Source: Oscillospiraceae bacterium
GTDB taxonomy: Bacteria; Bacillota; Clostridia; Oscillospirales; Acutalibacteraceae
Reading direction: 5' to 3'
DNA: 64,000 nucleotides
Assembly: GCA_029219165.1 (NCBI GenBank)
Contig: JAQXSW010000001.1
Location: 18,300-82,299, forward strand
Shown here: in pieces, positions 9,046 to 16,684 of the stretch
Layout: each line of letters begins with the position of its first letter
Numbering within the stretch: the stretch's first letter is position 1
Notes under the pieces: model-generated
Told to the model about the DNA's origin: nothing
The model's database searches: none
What the model saw: only the letters and a program-made list of their open reading frames with translations
Translations under genes and position numbers: made by a program

Positions 9046-9068
9046 GGCAGAGTGAATTACACCCTGCC
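9046..9068 (-). terminator. Intrinsic terminator of the yab operon
   Basis: A 9-bp stem with one mismatch (9046-9054 with 9060-9068) and a 5-nt loop is followed on the minus strand by TTTTTTATT. It lies just after the S1-domain gene and before the fumarase start. Confidence 0.85.
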
Positions 9069-9074
9069 AAAATT

Positions 9075-9587
9075 TTATTTATATTGGCGATTCCCACCAC
9101 GTCTATTGAATCCACCACCGTGTTTGGATTCAGAGGAACGCTTAAGGTCTGTCATTTTTTCGTCACTAACTTGCTTAAACTTACTCATCATTTCTTCAAA
9201 TGACATATTTTCATTTGTAATAGCATTTTGTTTTTGACCTGTCCACACATTGGCGCCGGAGTGGTTTCCCCCACGCTTATTTTGGTATGTACCACCGTCT
9301 TTATTATAAGACTTTTGTGGCTTTGGTTGCCCCTCCGACTCAGAAGGTATTTCGTCAGATGCCTTTTTTATTGATAGACTGATTTTACCGGCCTCATCAA
9401 TAGTAAGTACCTTCACTTTAACTTCTTGACCAACAGTCAAAAAGTCAGAAATTTCTTTTACAAATGTAGATGCAACTTCTGAAATATGCACCATGCCTGT
9501 TTTTCCTTCTGGAAGCTCTACAAAAGCCCCGAATTTTGTAAGTCCTGTAATCTTACCGTCAACTACTGATCCTTCAACCAATGACAT
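9075..9587 (-). CDS. yabR: S1 RNA-binding domain protein (YabR-like)
   Basis: A 170-residue protein with one S1 OB-fold domain at residues 1-75 (VVDGKITGLTKFGAFVELPE, then GMVHISEV), followed by a disordered, Asn/Gly/Lys-rich tail ending in GGNRRGGNRQYK-like repeats typical of RNA-binding tails. It resembles YabR/general stress protein 13 of Bacillus and the S1 domain of PNPase. It occupies the same position as yabR next to divIC in Bacillus, which supports the name. Likely RNA- or ribosome-associated; the precise role is unknown. The start is the ATG after GGAGG with an unusually long spacer of about 14 nt. Confidence 0.85.
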   Translation of the reverse strand: MSLVEGSVVDGKITGLTKFGAFVELPEGKTGMVHISEVASTFVKEISDFLTVGQEVKVKVLTIDEAGKISLSIKKASDEIPSESEGQPKPQKSYNKDGGTYQNKRGGNHSGANVWTGQKQNAITNENMSFEEMMSKFKQVSDEKMTDLKRSSESKHGGGFNRRGGNRQYK

Positions 9588-9611
9588 AAAAAAGTATAAT
9601 CCTCCCCAAGA

Positions 9612-9908
9612 TTATTCGCCGGATGAAATATCATAATAAACTCTTTCACCCGGAAGAACATAACCAAGTACGTCCCTTGCAATTTTTTCTATATAAGCAG
9701 ACTCATCTCCATCGGCTAAAAAACCGGCAAGTTCCTCATTTTCCAGTTCCTTTTCAGCTGCAATTTGTTTTGCGTTTTCAACCTCTTGAGATTTGTCTCT
9801 TATTTCTATTTGAAGTGATACCAGGGAAATTACAAAATATCCAATAAAAGCTATTACTGCAAGTGTAAGTATAAAGCTTTTACTACTCTTTTTATTCGCC
9901 TTGCTCAC
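9612..9908 (-). CDS. divIC: Septum formation initiator DivIC/FtsB family
   Basis: Small bitopic division protein of 98 residues: a basic cytoplasmic tail, one membrane helix (FILTLAVIAFIGYFVISLV, about 13-31), then a coiled coil rich in Glu and Lys (about 35-65) and a C-terminal region with the family's ARDVLGYVLPGE pattern. It acts with FtsL and DivIB at the septum. The start is GTG at 9908 inside the end of yabQ (17-nt overlap), with GGGTGA upstream. Context yabP-yabQ-divIC-yabR is conserved in Firmicutes. Confidence 0.9.
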   Translation of the reverse strand: MSKANKKSSKSFILTLAVIAFIGYFVISLVSLQIEIRDKSQEVENAKQIAAEKELENEELAGFLADGDESAYIEKIARDVLGYVLPGERVYYDISSGE

Positions 9909-10344
9909 TTAAGTCACCCGTCTTTCGCTGATTTAGTTCATTATACAATATACATTTTATTTTTTTCAATACTTTTAATAAAAAAAGTATTGGTTTTACA
10001 ACAAAAAACGCGATTCCTTTAGAAATTATGAAGGATAAAAAATCTTCAATTCTAAAAGTCAACAATCCAACTGTATTAATGTAGATTACAAATCCGATTA
10101 TTGACCCTAAAATTGAATAAATTCTTATTTGACCAAAACCAAAAACAACTGTAAATACGGTTAATAATAATGAAGCAATAATAGGAGTTAAAATATCACT
10201 TAAATATAATTTAGGATTAATTTTTTTATATATTATTTTTCTAATTAATCTGAACAAATCATAAATCAGTGCAATTAGTACACCGACAAATATTGAATAA
10301 AAAAAATACTTTGTTTGTAATTCAATAGTTGGTAAATAAATCAC
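9892..10344 (-). CDS. yabQ: Spore cortex biosynthesis protein YabQ
   Basis: Integral membrane protein of 150 residues with about four hydrophobic segments (FFYSIFVGVLIALIYDLF, IIASLLLTVFTVVFGFG, IIGFVIYINTVGLL and a C-terminal one) followed by a basic tail. Length, topology and place between yabP and divIC match YabQ, a mother-cell membrane protein needed for cortex formation in Bacillus. The start overlaps the yabP stop by 4 nt, indicating translational coupling. Sigma-E control is expected by analogy but no promoter is seen here. Confidence 0.85.
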   Translation of the reverse strand: MIYLPTIELQTKYFFYSIFVGVLIALIYDLFRLIRKIIYKKINPKLYLSDILTPIIASLLLTVFTVVFGFGQIRIYSILGSIIGFVIYINTVGLLTFRIEDFLSFIISKGIAFFVVKPILFLLKVLKKIKCILYNELNQRKTGDLSEQGE

Positions 10345-10604
10345 TTAAATACTTTCTCCCAAAATGTTCCTTTTACGGCATAGGCACCAGAATACTTAAA
10401 TGCACTTATAAGGCCTGAAATAACCAATCTTCCACTATCCAAATCCAAGGTATCTATGTGCAGATTTTCACCCATTATTTGAATTGCCTCTTCCTCCGTT
10501 TTGCAGACAATTGATGTTTCATCAAAAGATTTTACATCAACTATTTCAGTCAATACCATTTTAGTTCTACCGGTTAGTTCCAATGTATGCATTAAATTTG
10601 ACAT
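10341..10604 (-). CDS. yabP: Sporulation protein YabP
   Basis: An 87-residue protein with the YabP/YqfC beta-rich domain: HTLELTGRTKMVLTEIVDV, then LVISGLISAFKYSG near the C-terminus. It is needed for spore coat/cortex assembly in the mother cell together with YabQ. The reading frame is open to 10622, but AGGAGG at about 10612-10617 lies inside that extension, so the true start is ATG at 10604. It is coupled to yabQ. A hairpin (10616-10637) covers part of the ribosome binding site. Confidence 0.9.
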   Translation of the reverse strand: MSNLMHTLELTGRTKMVLTEIVDVKSFDETSIVCKTEEEAIQIMGENLHIDTLDLDSGRLVISGLISAFKYSGAYAVKGTFWEKVFK

Positions 10605-10615
10605 AAAAATTCCTC

Positions 10616-10637
10616 CTATCACTTAAATATGTGATAG
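10616..10637 (-). promoter_or_regulatory. Hairpin over the yabP ribosome binding site
   Basis: CTATCAC (10616-10622) pairs with GTGATAG (10631-10637) across an 8-nt loop. On the minus strand the second arm runs into the AGGAGG of yabP and then AATTTTT. It could be a weak terminator after rqcP or could limit yabP translation; sequence alone does not decide. Confidence 0.4.
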
Positions 10638-10653
10638 AAGGTTTCTTTATTAC

Positions 10654-10893
10654 TTACAAAGGTTTATACATTTCATTTGCATTTTCTTTTGTAGCATGTT
10701 CAAGAACAGAAACAACTTGGACTTTAATTATTTTTTCACCCATTTTTATTTCAATTATATCATTAGGTTTTACATCATATGACGCCCTTTGTACCTTTCC
10801 GTTAATAGATACATGTCCGGCATCACAAAGTTCGTTTGCAACTGTTCTTCTCTTTATTATTCTTGAAACTTTAAGATATTTATCAAGTCTCAT
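10654..10893 (-). CDS. rqcP: RqcP (YabO), S4-domain ribosome quality-control factor
   Basis: A 79-residue S4 RNA-binding protein: MRLDKYLKVSRIIKRRTVAN, then DAGHVSINGKVQRASYDVKPND, the canonical S4 fold. RqcP/YabO binds stalled 50S subunits with RqcH and helps add alanine tails to nascent chains. A GTG at 10902 would extend it, but it is part of the GAGGTG ribosome binding site, so ATG at 10893 is chosen. Placement next to yabP is the standard Firmicutes arrangement. Confidence 0.9.
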   Translation of the reverse strand: MRLDKYLKVSRIIKRRTVANELCDAGHVSINGKVQRASYDVKPNDIIEIKMGEKIIKVQVVSVLEHATKENANEMYKPL

Positions 10894-10914
10894 AACATAC
10901 ACCTCAAAAAAATT

Positions 10915-10937
10915 GGAGGAGTAATAAATACTCCTCC
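10915..10937 (-). terminator. Intrinsic terminator between hup and rqcP
   Basis: Perfect 9-bp stem GGAGGAGTA (10915-10923 with 10929-10937), 5-nt loop, followed on the minus strand by AATTTTTTTG. It lies between hup and rqcP, so most hup transcripts should end here while some read through into the sporulation genes. Confidence 0.85.
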
Positions 10938-10955
10938 ATAAATTAATGTGTTAAA

Positions 10956-11228
10956 TTATTTAACAGCGTCTTTGAGAGCCTTACCAGCCTTGAAAGCAGG
11001 AAGCTTAGAAGCTGGAACCATCATTGGCTCACCTGTCTTAGGGTTGTGACCTTGCTTAGCAGCACGATTACGTACTTCAAATGTACCGAAACCAACGAGC
11101 TGAACTTTGTCACCCTTCTTAAGAGCATCAGTGATGCTGCCGATTACAGCTGCAACTGCCTTTTCAGCGTCCTTCTTTGTAAGTCCAGCGTTGTCTGCAA
11201 CAGCTGCTACGAGATCTGTCTTATTCAT
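10956..11228 (-). CDS. hup: DNA-binding protein HU
   Basis: A 90-residue histone-like nucleoid protein. [24 protein letters not shown] forms the helical dimerisation part, [26 protein letters not shown] the DNA-clamping beta arm. The frame is open to 11243, but GGAGGACGACAAA just before the ATG at 11228 fixes the start. The gene has clearly more GC-rich, biased codon use than its neighbours, as expected for a highly expressed protein. It is set apart from rqcP by a terminator. Confidence 0.97.
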   Translation of the reverse strand: MNKTDLVAAVADNAGLTKKDAEKAVAAVIGSITDALKKGDKVQLVGFGTFEVRNRAAKQGHNPKTGEPMMVPASKLPAFKAGKALKDAVK

Positions 11229-11262
11229 TTTGTCGTCCTCCATTTTTTAAACTTATATTATG

Positions 11263-11283
11263 ACAGAGTGAAATCAACACTCT
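11263..11283. repeat. Inverted repeat in the hup leader
   Basis: CAGAGTG (11263-11269) and CACTCTG (11277-11283) form a 7-bp stem with a 7-nt loop about 35 nt upstream of the hup start. No T-run follows on the minus strand, so it is more likely a leader structure or operator than a terminator. Confidence 0.4.
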
Positions 11284-11326
11284 GCAAAAGTACAAATAAA
11301 TTAATATTTGAACTACAATTGTTATA

Positions 11327-13147
11327 TTACTCCATTGATACTTGATTTTCAACCCTTTTGTGCAGATTTTTCCTTATAAATAGGTACTTTTTTTCACTTT
11401 CAGAGAAAAAGTTAAAAGTAAATAGTAATATTAACCAAATTATTATAGAAAAAATAATGGACAATAAACAAGAAATTGTCACTTTTAGATTTTCTGAAAA
11501 ATTATTTAAAACATTAATTTTTACAAAAAACACTGTATATTGTATTTCAAAAAAAAGATAAGCAAAAAAAACACTAATAGTTGAAAGTATTGTTGGCAGT
11601 AAAATTGAACTAAAAACTTTAATTTTTGCACCTGTTTCTTTCAAAAGAAAGTACATATTTAAAATTAAAATTACAAAACTACATAAAACTGAACCAATAG
11701 GAGCTCCCTTAATATTTATATTAGGGTTTCCCACCAAAACATAATTTGAAATAATTTTTACCATGGCACCAATAATTAAAGATTTTACCGGTATATCCGG
11801 TCTTCCAATTGCTTGTAGCATATTGGTAACAGGAGAAGATAAAGAGAAGATAATTGAAAATATGCCAAACATACTCACAATAGGAGAAGCAATAGTTATT
11901 GTAGAAATTGAATTTGTGCCGGAATAAAGAATAGTTAATATTTCATTTGAAAAAATTGCAAGAATTAAACCAAAAAAAGTAGAAATAACAGTACCAATTT
12001 TTATAACAGTTTGAATCGCAGAATTAATCCCATCAATTTTCTTCTTTGCGAAATCTGCCGATATTACAGGAATTGCACTTACTCCAAGTGTCATAACTAC
12101 CGTTGGGATAACATTTCTAAAATCAAGGCCAACGCCATAACACCCATACAAGAACGATTTTATCATATCATCACTTATATTTGCTTTTAGTATTTCAGGA
12201 TACATTTCTTTTATTACAGAAACATTTTGTGCTATTGCATAACTTAATCTGCCCTGAATTGTTAAACTATCAATTAAGTTTGAAATATTCAATACAAGAG
12301 AACTCATTGCTATTGGAATTGCAGTTTTAATTAATAGATTTCTAAGGCTTCTACTATTTGCACTATCTTTTATAAGCGATTCATTTTTATTTATATCTAA
12401 ATAATAGTTTCCTTTTATTCTAGTTCTTATTATTAAATACAGAAGCGACGCTAATGATCCAAGTGTTACTCCAAAAATTGCTGCACCGGAACTAAAAGGA
12501 GCCGAAGCTAAGAATACATCGCTAGTATTATTACACTTTTGTCCAAAAACTATTCCGCACCTATTAAATTCATTTATTGAATACTTAATTACATCATTAG
12601 CCAAAAATATGCCAAACACCATTTTGCCCAAAGTCTCAACAATTTGAGATATTCCGGTTGGAATCATATTGTTTAGGCCCTCATAAAAGCCTCTGTAAGA
12701 AGATATTAAACAGCAAAGGAAAATTGATGGTGCAATAGCTAAAACCGAATAAAATGCAAGCGGAGTCTTAATAACATATTTTGTCAACGGATATGCAAGT
12801 AATATTAAAAGTAAGGTTCCTATTATACCAGTAACAAAGAAAACTCTCTTGGCAACTTTATAAAGAGCATATACTTCTTTTGTTTTGCCAAGTGCAACTC
12901 TTTCCGAAACCATTTTTGAAACCGCTATTGGTAGTCCGGCCATAGAAATTGCATATATTGGTGTATAGAGTTCATAAGCAGATGTAAAATATCCTCTCCC
13001 AACCTCACCCACTAGGGCGGTAATCGGAATTTTATATATAAGGCCTATTAGGTGGACAAGAACCGTAGAAAACATAAGAACAACCGCTCCTAAAAGAAGC
13101 GATTGTCTTTCAAAATTTTTAAATATAATTGTTTTAACTTTTTTCAC
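11327..13147 (-). CDS. SpoVB/YabM-type polysaccharide or lipid II flippase (MATE-like)
   Basis: A 606-residue polytopic membrane protein of the MVF/polysaccharide-transport branch of the MOP exporters, with about fourteen hydrophobic helices. The N-terminal GRGYFTSAYELYTPIYAIS and AGLPIAVSKMVSERVALG segments are typical of SpoVB and YabM, implicated in moving cell-wall precursors during cortex synthesis. It is longer than Bacillus SpoVB, partly through a Cys-containing loop near residues 195-215. It precedes hup and the yabPQ cluster, as yabM does in Bacillus (without the usual mazG/yabN). The substrate is inferred. Confidence 0.85.
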   Translation of the reverse strand: MKKVKTIIFKNFERQSLLLGAVVLMFSTVLVHLIGLIYKIPITALVGEVGRGYFTSAYELYTPIYAISMAGLPIAVSKMVSERVALGKTKEVYALYKVAKRVFFVTGIIGTLLLILLAYPLTKYVIKTPLAFYSVLAIAPSIFLCCLISSYRGFYEGLNNMIPTGISQIVETLGKMVFGIFLANDVIKYSINEFNRCGIVFGQKCNNTSDVFLASAPFSSGAAIFGVTLGSLASLLYLIIRTRIKGNYYLDINKNESLIKDSANSRSLRNLLIKTAIPIAMSSLVLNISNLIDSLTIQGRLSYAIAQNVSVIKEMYPEILKANISDDMIKSFLYGCYGVGLDFRNVIPTVVMTLGVSAIPVISADFAKKKIDGINSAIQTVIKIGTVISTFFGLILAIFSNEILTILYSGTNSISTITIASPIVSMFGIFSIIFSLSSPVTNMLQAIGRPDIPVKSLIIGAMVKIISNYVLVGNPNINIKGAPIGSVLCSFVILILNMYFLLKETGAKIKVFSSILLPTILSTISVFFAYLFFEIQYTVFFVKINVLNNFSENLKVTISCLLSIIFSIIIWLILLFTFNFFSESEKKYLFIRKNLHKRVENQVSME

Positions 13148-13169
13148 CCAAAAGACCCCTAGATAAATA

Positions 13170-14099
13170 TTATTTACCTACGAACTCTCGAAGAAGTGAA
13201 GTTTTTGGCATTCTGGACTTATCAAGGGATTCAAACTCTTGCAGTCTTCTTATTAAGGATACAGCGTTTTTATAGCCCTCGTGAGTAGGTGGTAAATCTT
13301 GAAGGAGCGGGACTACAATATCCTTATAAATACATAGCTCATACCCGTGAACCGAATCTAACACATAATCTGCATTTCCTTTATATGGACCAAGGTACAA
13401 TACTTCACCGGCAAGTACTTTTGGCCACATATTATATGTATTTTCAACACTGCTTCCACGGAATTGATAGTCACGCATAATTCTTCTGACAAATCTGATT
13501 TCTCTCTTTGAAAAAAACATTTCATCACTATTCTTATATATGTCCGTAGCAGCGCTAACATACATTTTTGTTAAACTTTCAGCAGGTAAACAATCAGTAA
13601 TAATCGGATTTAACGCATGTAGACCTTCAACAACAACAATGTCACCTTTTTCAAGAGTCAAATGAATAACAGCGTCCGTTCTTCTTCCTATATCAAAGTC
13701 AAATTGAGGAATATCTGCCTCACCTTTTTCTGCAAGACCACGAAGGCATTCTGTAAGAATTGGAAGTTCAAGGGCGTAGACAGTTTCAAAATCCTGCTTT
13801 CCATCCGGACCAACAGGAATTTCATCACGGTTTTTATAAAAGTCATCAAGAGAAATTACATAGGCATTATAACCCATTCTTGAAATGAGTCTTGCCATTT
13901 TATTTGCACTTGTAGTTTTTCCGGAAGAACTCGGACCTGCAAGCATAATAATTTTATTGTCACAATCCTTCTTAATAACTTCACGAACATAAGAGCGGAT
14001 CATATTGCTATAACGGTGCTCACATGTACTTATAAATTCGTCTGGGTCTTCCAATATATGACTATTTATTTCTTCCAAATAATGTTTATATTCTGCCAT
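13170..14099 (-). CDS. Uridine kinase-like nucleoside kinase
   Basis: P-loop kinase of the PRK/uridine kinase superfamily, 309 residues. Walker A LAGPSSSGKTTSANKM lies near residue 53, a DDFYKNRDEIP motif near 85 and EGLHALNP near 160. Clostridial relatives are often about 550 residues with an N-terminal TGS/threonyl-tRNA-synthetase-like region; this is the short kinase-only form with about 45 residues before the P-loop. The substrate (uridine/cytidine or another nucleoside) is inferred. It follows hemZ by 11 nt. Confidence 0.8.
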   Translation of the reverse strand: MAEYKHYLEEINSHILEDPDEFISTCEHRYSNMIRSYVREVIKKDCDNKIIMLAGPSSSGKTTSANKMARLISRMGYNAYVISLDDFYKNRDEIPVGPDGKQDFETVYALELPILTECLRGLAEKGEADIPQFDFDIGRRTDAVIHLTLEKGDIVVVEGLHALNPIITDCLPAESLTKMYVSAATDIYKNSDEMFFSKREIRFVRRIMRDYQFRGSSVENTYNMWPKVLAGEVLYLGPYKGNADYVLDSVHGYELCIYKDIVVPLLQDLPPTHEGYKNAVSLIRRLQEFESLDKSRMPKTSLLREFVGK

Positions 14100-14110
14100 G
14101 TTTCCTCCAA

Positions 14111-15589
14111 TTAAAAGAACCCTTTTATTGGCTTCTTGCGATTCATTATTTCTTCAAATTGATTATTGTATTCGTATGGATATTTATAATTATAAATTCT
14201 TTCAATTTTCTTTTCGCCATGTTTTTGTAACTTTGTTACGGCACCTGCTCCGCAAGCAAAAATTGAATGACACTCTTCCATCATATAGATATTATAAATA
14301 CTTTCATAACCGGGCTTGCACCATCCAACATTTTCAAGATTTCCAACAGTTTTAGCCTGCCTATACATATAATACGGAATATATCCGTTTTCATAAAGAA
14401 TTTCATTTGCTCTATTTACCATTTCACGAGTAATATTCCCATTGGCAAATAAATTTTTTGAAAGTTCAAGATCTGAGGAGCGTTTATATGCAAGTGTATG
14501 AACTGTTATGGACTCAGGCGAAAGTCTGCAAAGTTCCATAACGCTTCTTTCAAAGCCCTTTAATGTGTCACCCGGAAGACCAGCTATGAGGTCCATATTT
14601 ATGTTTGTAAAGCCAGCTTCTCTGGCAAGATCAAAAGAACTATAGACCTCATTTATTGAATGGTTGCGCCCAACAGCATGAAGAATTTCTTCATCCATTG
14701 TCTGTGGATTAATACTAATCCTATCAATACCACCATTCTTCATGCTATAAAGCTTGTCCATTGTTATTGTGTCCGGCCTTCCGGCCTCGAATGTAAATTC
14801 CCTACATTCAGACAAGTCATACGAACTATGGACTGTCGAAAGCAATTCATCTATCTGTTGTGCAGTAAGAATACCCGGAGTACCTCCTCCAACATACGCC
14901 GATAACATTTTCAGTCCCGCGTTCTTTGATAATTCACCGGTATATTTAATTTCTTTTATTAAATTTTCAAAGTAAGTTGGAATAATTGTCTTAACCGAAT
15001 CCTTGTTTACAGCACTTGAAACAAATGAACAGTATGAACATCTACCCGGACAAAATGGAATGGAAACATAAAAACTGAAACTTTCGGGTTTTGACATACT
15101 CATGATTGCTCTTTCTGCTTTTGCAACAGAAAGAGCAAGTTTTGCCTTGTCTTTTGAAACAAGCAGATTTTTTTCAAAGTACAATAAAGCGCCTTCCTCA
15201 CCAAGTTCGTTTATCATATTGTGCATTACTTTAGAAGGCCTAACTCCGGTTAATACACCCCAATTCAGAGTAATACCGGATACTTCACTAAGAACTTCAT
15301 ATAAAAGTCTTGCAGCACAAAGTTCGGCATCATTTGCACCATGAATTTTTTTATTTTTAGCTTTTTCGGATTTTGAAATAAAAACATCATTTCCGGGATC
15401 AGAATATGTGACAGACATAAATACGTCGTCACCGGACAAAACTTCCATTTTTATATCAATGGTAAAGTCTTCATTAGGATATAAAAAAGGTGGCTCTGTA
15501 TTTACTTTTCCTCTAATGAACGGAAAAAACTGAGCTGTTAACTTTTCCATTTCATAATGAAATGGATTATCAATAACATTTATAACCAT
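14111..15589 (-). CDS. hemZ: Radical SAM coproporphyrinogen dehydrogenase-like HemZ
   Basis: A 492-residue radical SAM protein: an N-terminal accessory domain (to about 165), then the cluster motif CPGRCSYC near 180 inside FYVSIPFCPGRCSYCSF, and the HemN-type GGGTPGILT segment. It fits HemZ, an oxygen-independent coproporphyrinogen III oxidase homologue. Many heme-less anaerobes carry such genes, and some family members are heme chaperones (HemW) or methyltransferases, so the reaction is not certain. The start overlaps the MBL gene stop by 10 nt with AGGAAAAAACA before the ATG. Confidence 0.85.
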   Translation of the reverse strand: MVINVIDNPFHYEMEKLTAQFFPFIRGKVNTEPPFLYPNEDFTIDIKMEVLSGDDVFMSVTYSDPGNDVFISKSEKAKNKKIHGANDAELCAARLLYEVLSEVSGITLNWGVLTGVRPSKVMHNMINELGEEGALLYFEKNLLVSKDKAKLALSVAKAERAIMSMSKPESFSFYVSIPFCPGRCSYCSFVSSAVNKDSVKTIIPTYFENLIKEIKYTGELSKNAGLKMLSAYVGGGTPGILTAQQIDELLSTVHSSYDLSECREFTFEAGRPDTITMDKLYSMKNGGIDRISINPQTMDEEILHAVGRNHSINEVYSSFDLAREAGFTNINMDLIAGLPGDTLKGFERSVMELCRLSPESITVHTLAYKRSSDLELSKNLFANGNITREMVNRANEILYENGYIPYYMYRQAKTVGNLENVGWCKPGYESIYNIYMMEECHSIFACGAGAVTKLQKHGEKKIERIYNYKYPYEYNNQFEEIMNRKKPIKGFF

Positions 15590-16218
15590 TGTTTTTTCCT
15601 CATAAATCTATTTCCATGACGCTCTGCATCAAGAGTGGTTGACTGTCCATGTCCGGGATAGACAATATAGTCACCCGGCAGATTGCCGAGCTTTTCTATT
15701 GAAGCTTTCATATCCTCATAATTTCCACGAAACAAATCAGTTCTACCACAAGTCTTATAGAAAAGCGTGTCGCCTGAAAACATATAATTATCAAAAATAT
15801 AGCATACACTTCCTGGAGTATGACCCGGAGTATTAATAATTTTAACTTCAATTGTTCCAAATTGTATTGTCATAGTACTGTCAACTAGAATATCTGCACT
15901 TATAGGAGGAAAATCAAGTCCCATGTCTGCAGCAAGAGAACAAGCTGTACTTCTAAGACATATTTCATCATCCTCAGATATAACTATTTTAGCATCAGGA
16001 TATTTTTCTTTTAATTTTCCAAGCCCAAATATATGATCATAATGACCATGTGTTAAAAAAATATATGCCAGTCTTTTCATTCCGGAATCTTCAATTGCTT
16101 TAAAAAGTGAAGGAGCTGGAAAAGCAGGGTCTATTACAGCACCGAGACCGGAATTTTCTTCAACTAATATATATGAATTTGTATCTATTGGGCCAATTAC
16201 AACCTTAGAAATTTTCAT
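15580..16218 (-). CDS. MBL-fold metallohydrolase (glyoxalase II-like)
   Basis: Metallo-beta-lactamase-fold hydrolase of 212 residues with the dinuclear metal motif THGHYDHIFGL near 55, downstream NTPGHTPGSVCY and PGHG. Closest in layout to YqgX/YcbL, a glyoxalase II-like thioesterase. The frame is open upstream to 16269, but GGAAG with a 7-nt spacer points to ATG at 16218, and the first residues (MKISKVVIGPIDTNSYIL) are where family members begin. It lies 5 nt after dtd and is coupled to hemZ. Confidence 0.88.
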   Translation of the reverse strand: MKISKVVIGPIDTNSYILVEENSGLGAVIDPAFPAPSLFKAIEDSGMKRLAYIFLTHGHYDHIFGLGKLKEKYPDAKIVISEDDEICLRSTACSLAADMGLDFPPISADILVDSTMTIQFGTIEVKIINTPGHTPGSVCYIFDNYMFSGDTLFYKTCGRTDLFRGNYEDMKASIEKLGNLPGDYIVYPGHGQSTTLDAERHGNRFMRKKQWL

Positions 16219-16222
16219 AAAT

Positions 16223-16684
16223 TTACTTCCAATCATTTGTATCGTAAATAATTGTGACAGGGCCATCATTTATAAGCCCTATTTTCATATCAGCACCGAA
16301 TTCGCCGTGCTGAACGTTATTTATACCATTTGCCATAAGTTCACTCACATAGAGTTCATATAGAGGAATTGCTTTTTCCGGTCTTGCAGCCTTAATAAAT
16401 GATGGTCTATTTCCCTTTTTACAATCAGCTAAAAGTGTAAACTGTGAAATAACCAATGCAGAATAAGACATATCTAAAATTGACTTATTCATTTTACCAT
16501 TTTCATCTTCAAAGATACGAAGATTGGCTGTTTTTCTTGCAAGGACAATGGCGTCCTCCTCGGTATCATCTTCATTCACTCCAAGAAGAATTAAAAAACC
16601 GTTATTTATTCTTGCTGTTTCTATACCTTCAATAGTGCAATTTGCGTTTAAAACTCTCTGAATAATAGCTTTAATATTAAACAC
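16223..16684 (-). CDS. dtd: D-aminoacyl-tRNA deacylase
   Basis: Hydrolyses D-aminoacyl-tRNA, chiefly D-Tyr-tRNA, protecting translation. Family signatures are the N-terminal AIIQRV, YSALVISQFTLLADCKKGNRPSF near 90-110, and the C-terminal NDGPVTI. No ATG occurs where homologues start. Two non-ATG starts are possible: GTG at 16684 (MFNIKAIIQRV), overlapping the relA stop by 8 nt, or the rare ATT at 16675, which has AGGTG at a 6-nt spacing. The upstream ATG at 16708 would add residues inside relA. I list the GTG. Confidence 0.88.
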   Translation of the reverse strand: MFNIKAIIQRVLNANCTIEGIETARINNGFLILLGVNEDDTEEDAIVLARKTANLRIFEDENGKMNKSILDMSYSALVISQFTLLADCKKGNRPSFIKAARPEKAIPLYELYVSELMANGINNVQHGEFGADMKIGLINDGPVTIIYDTNDWK

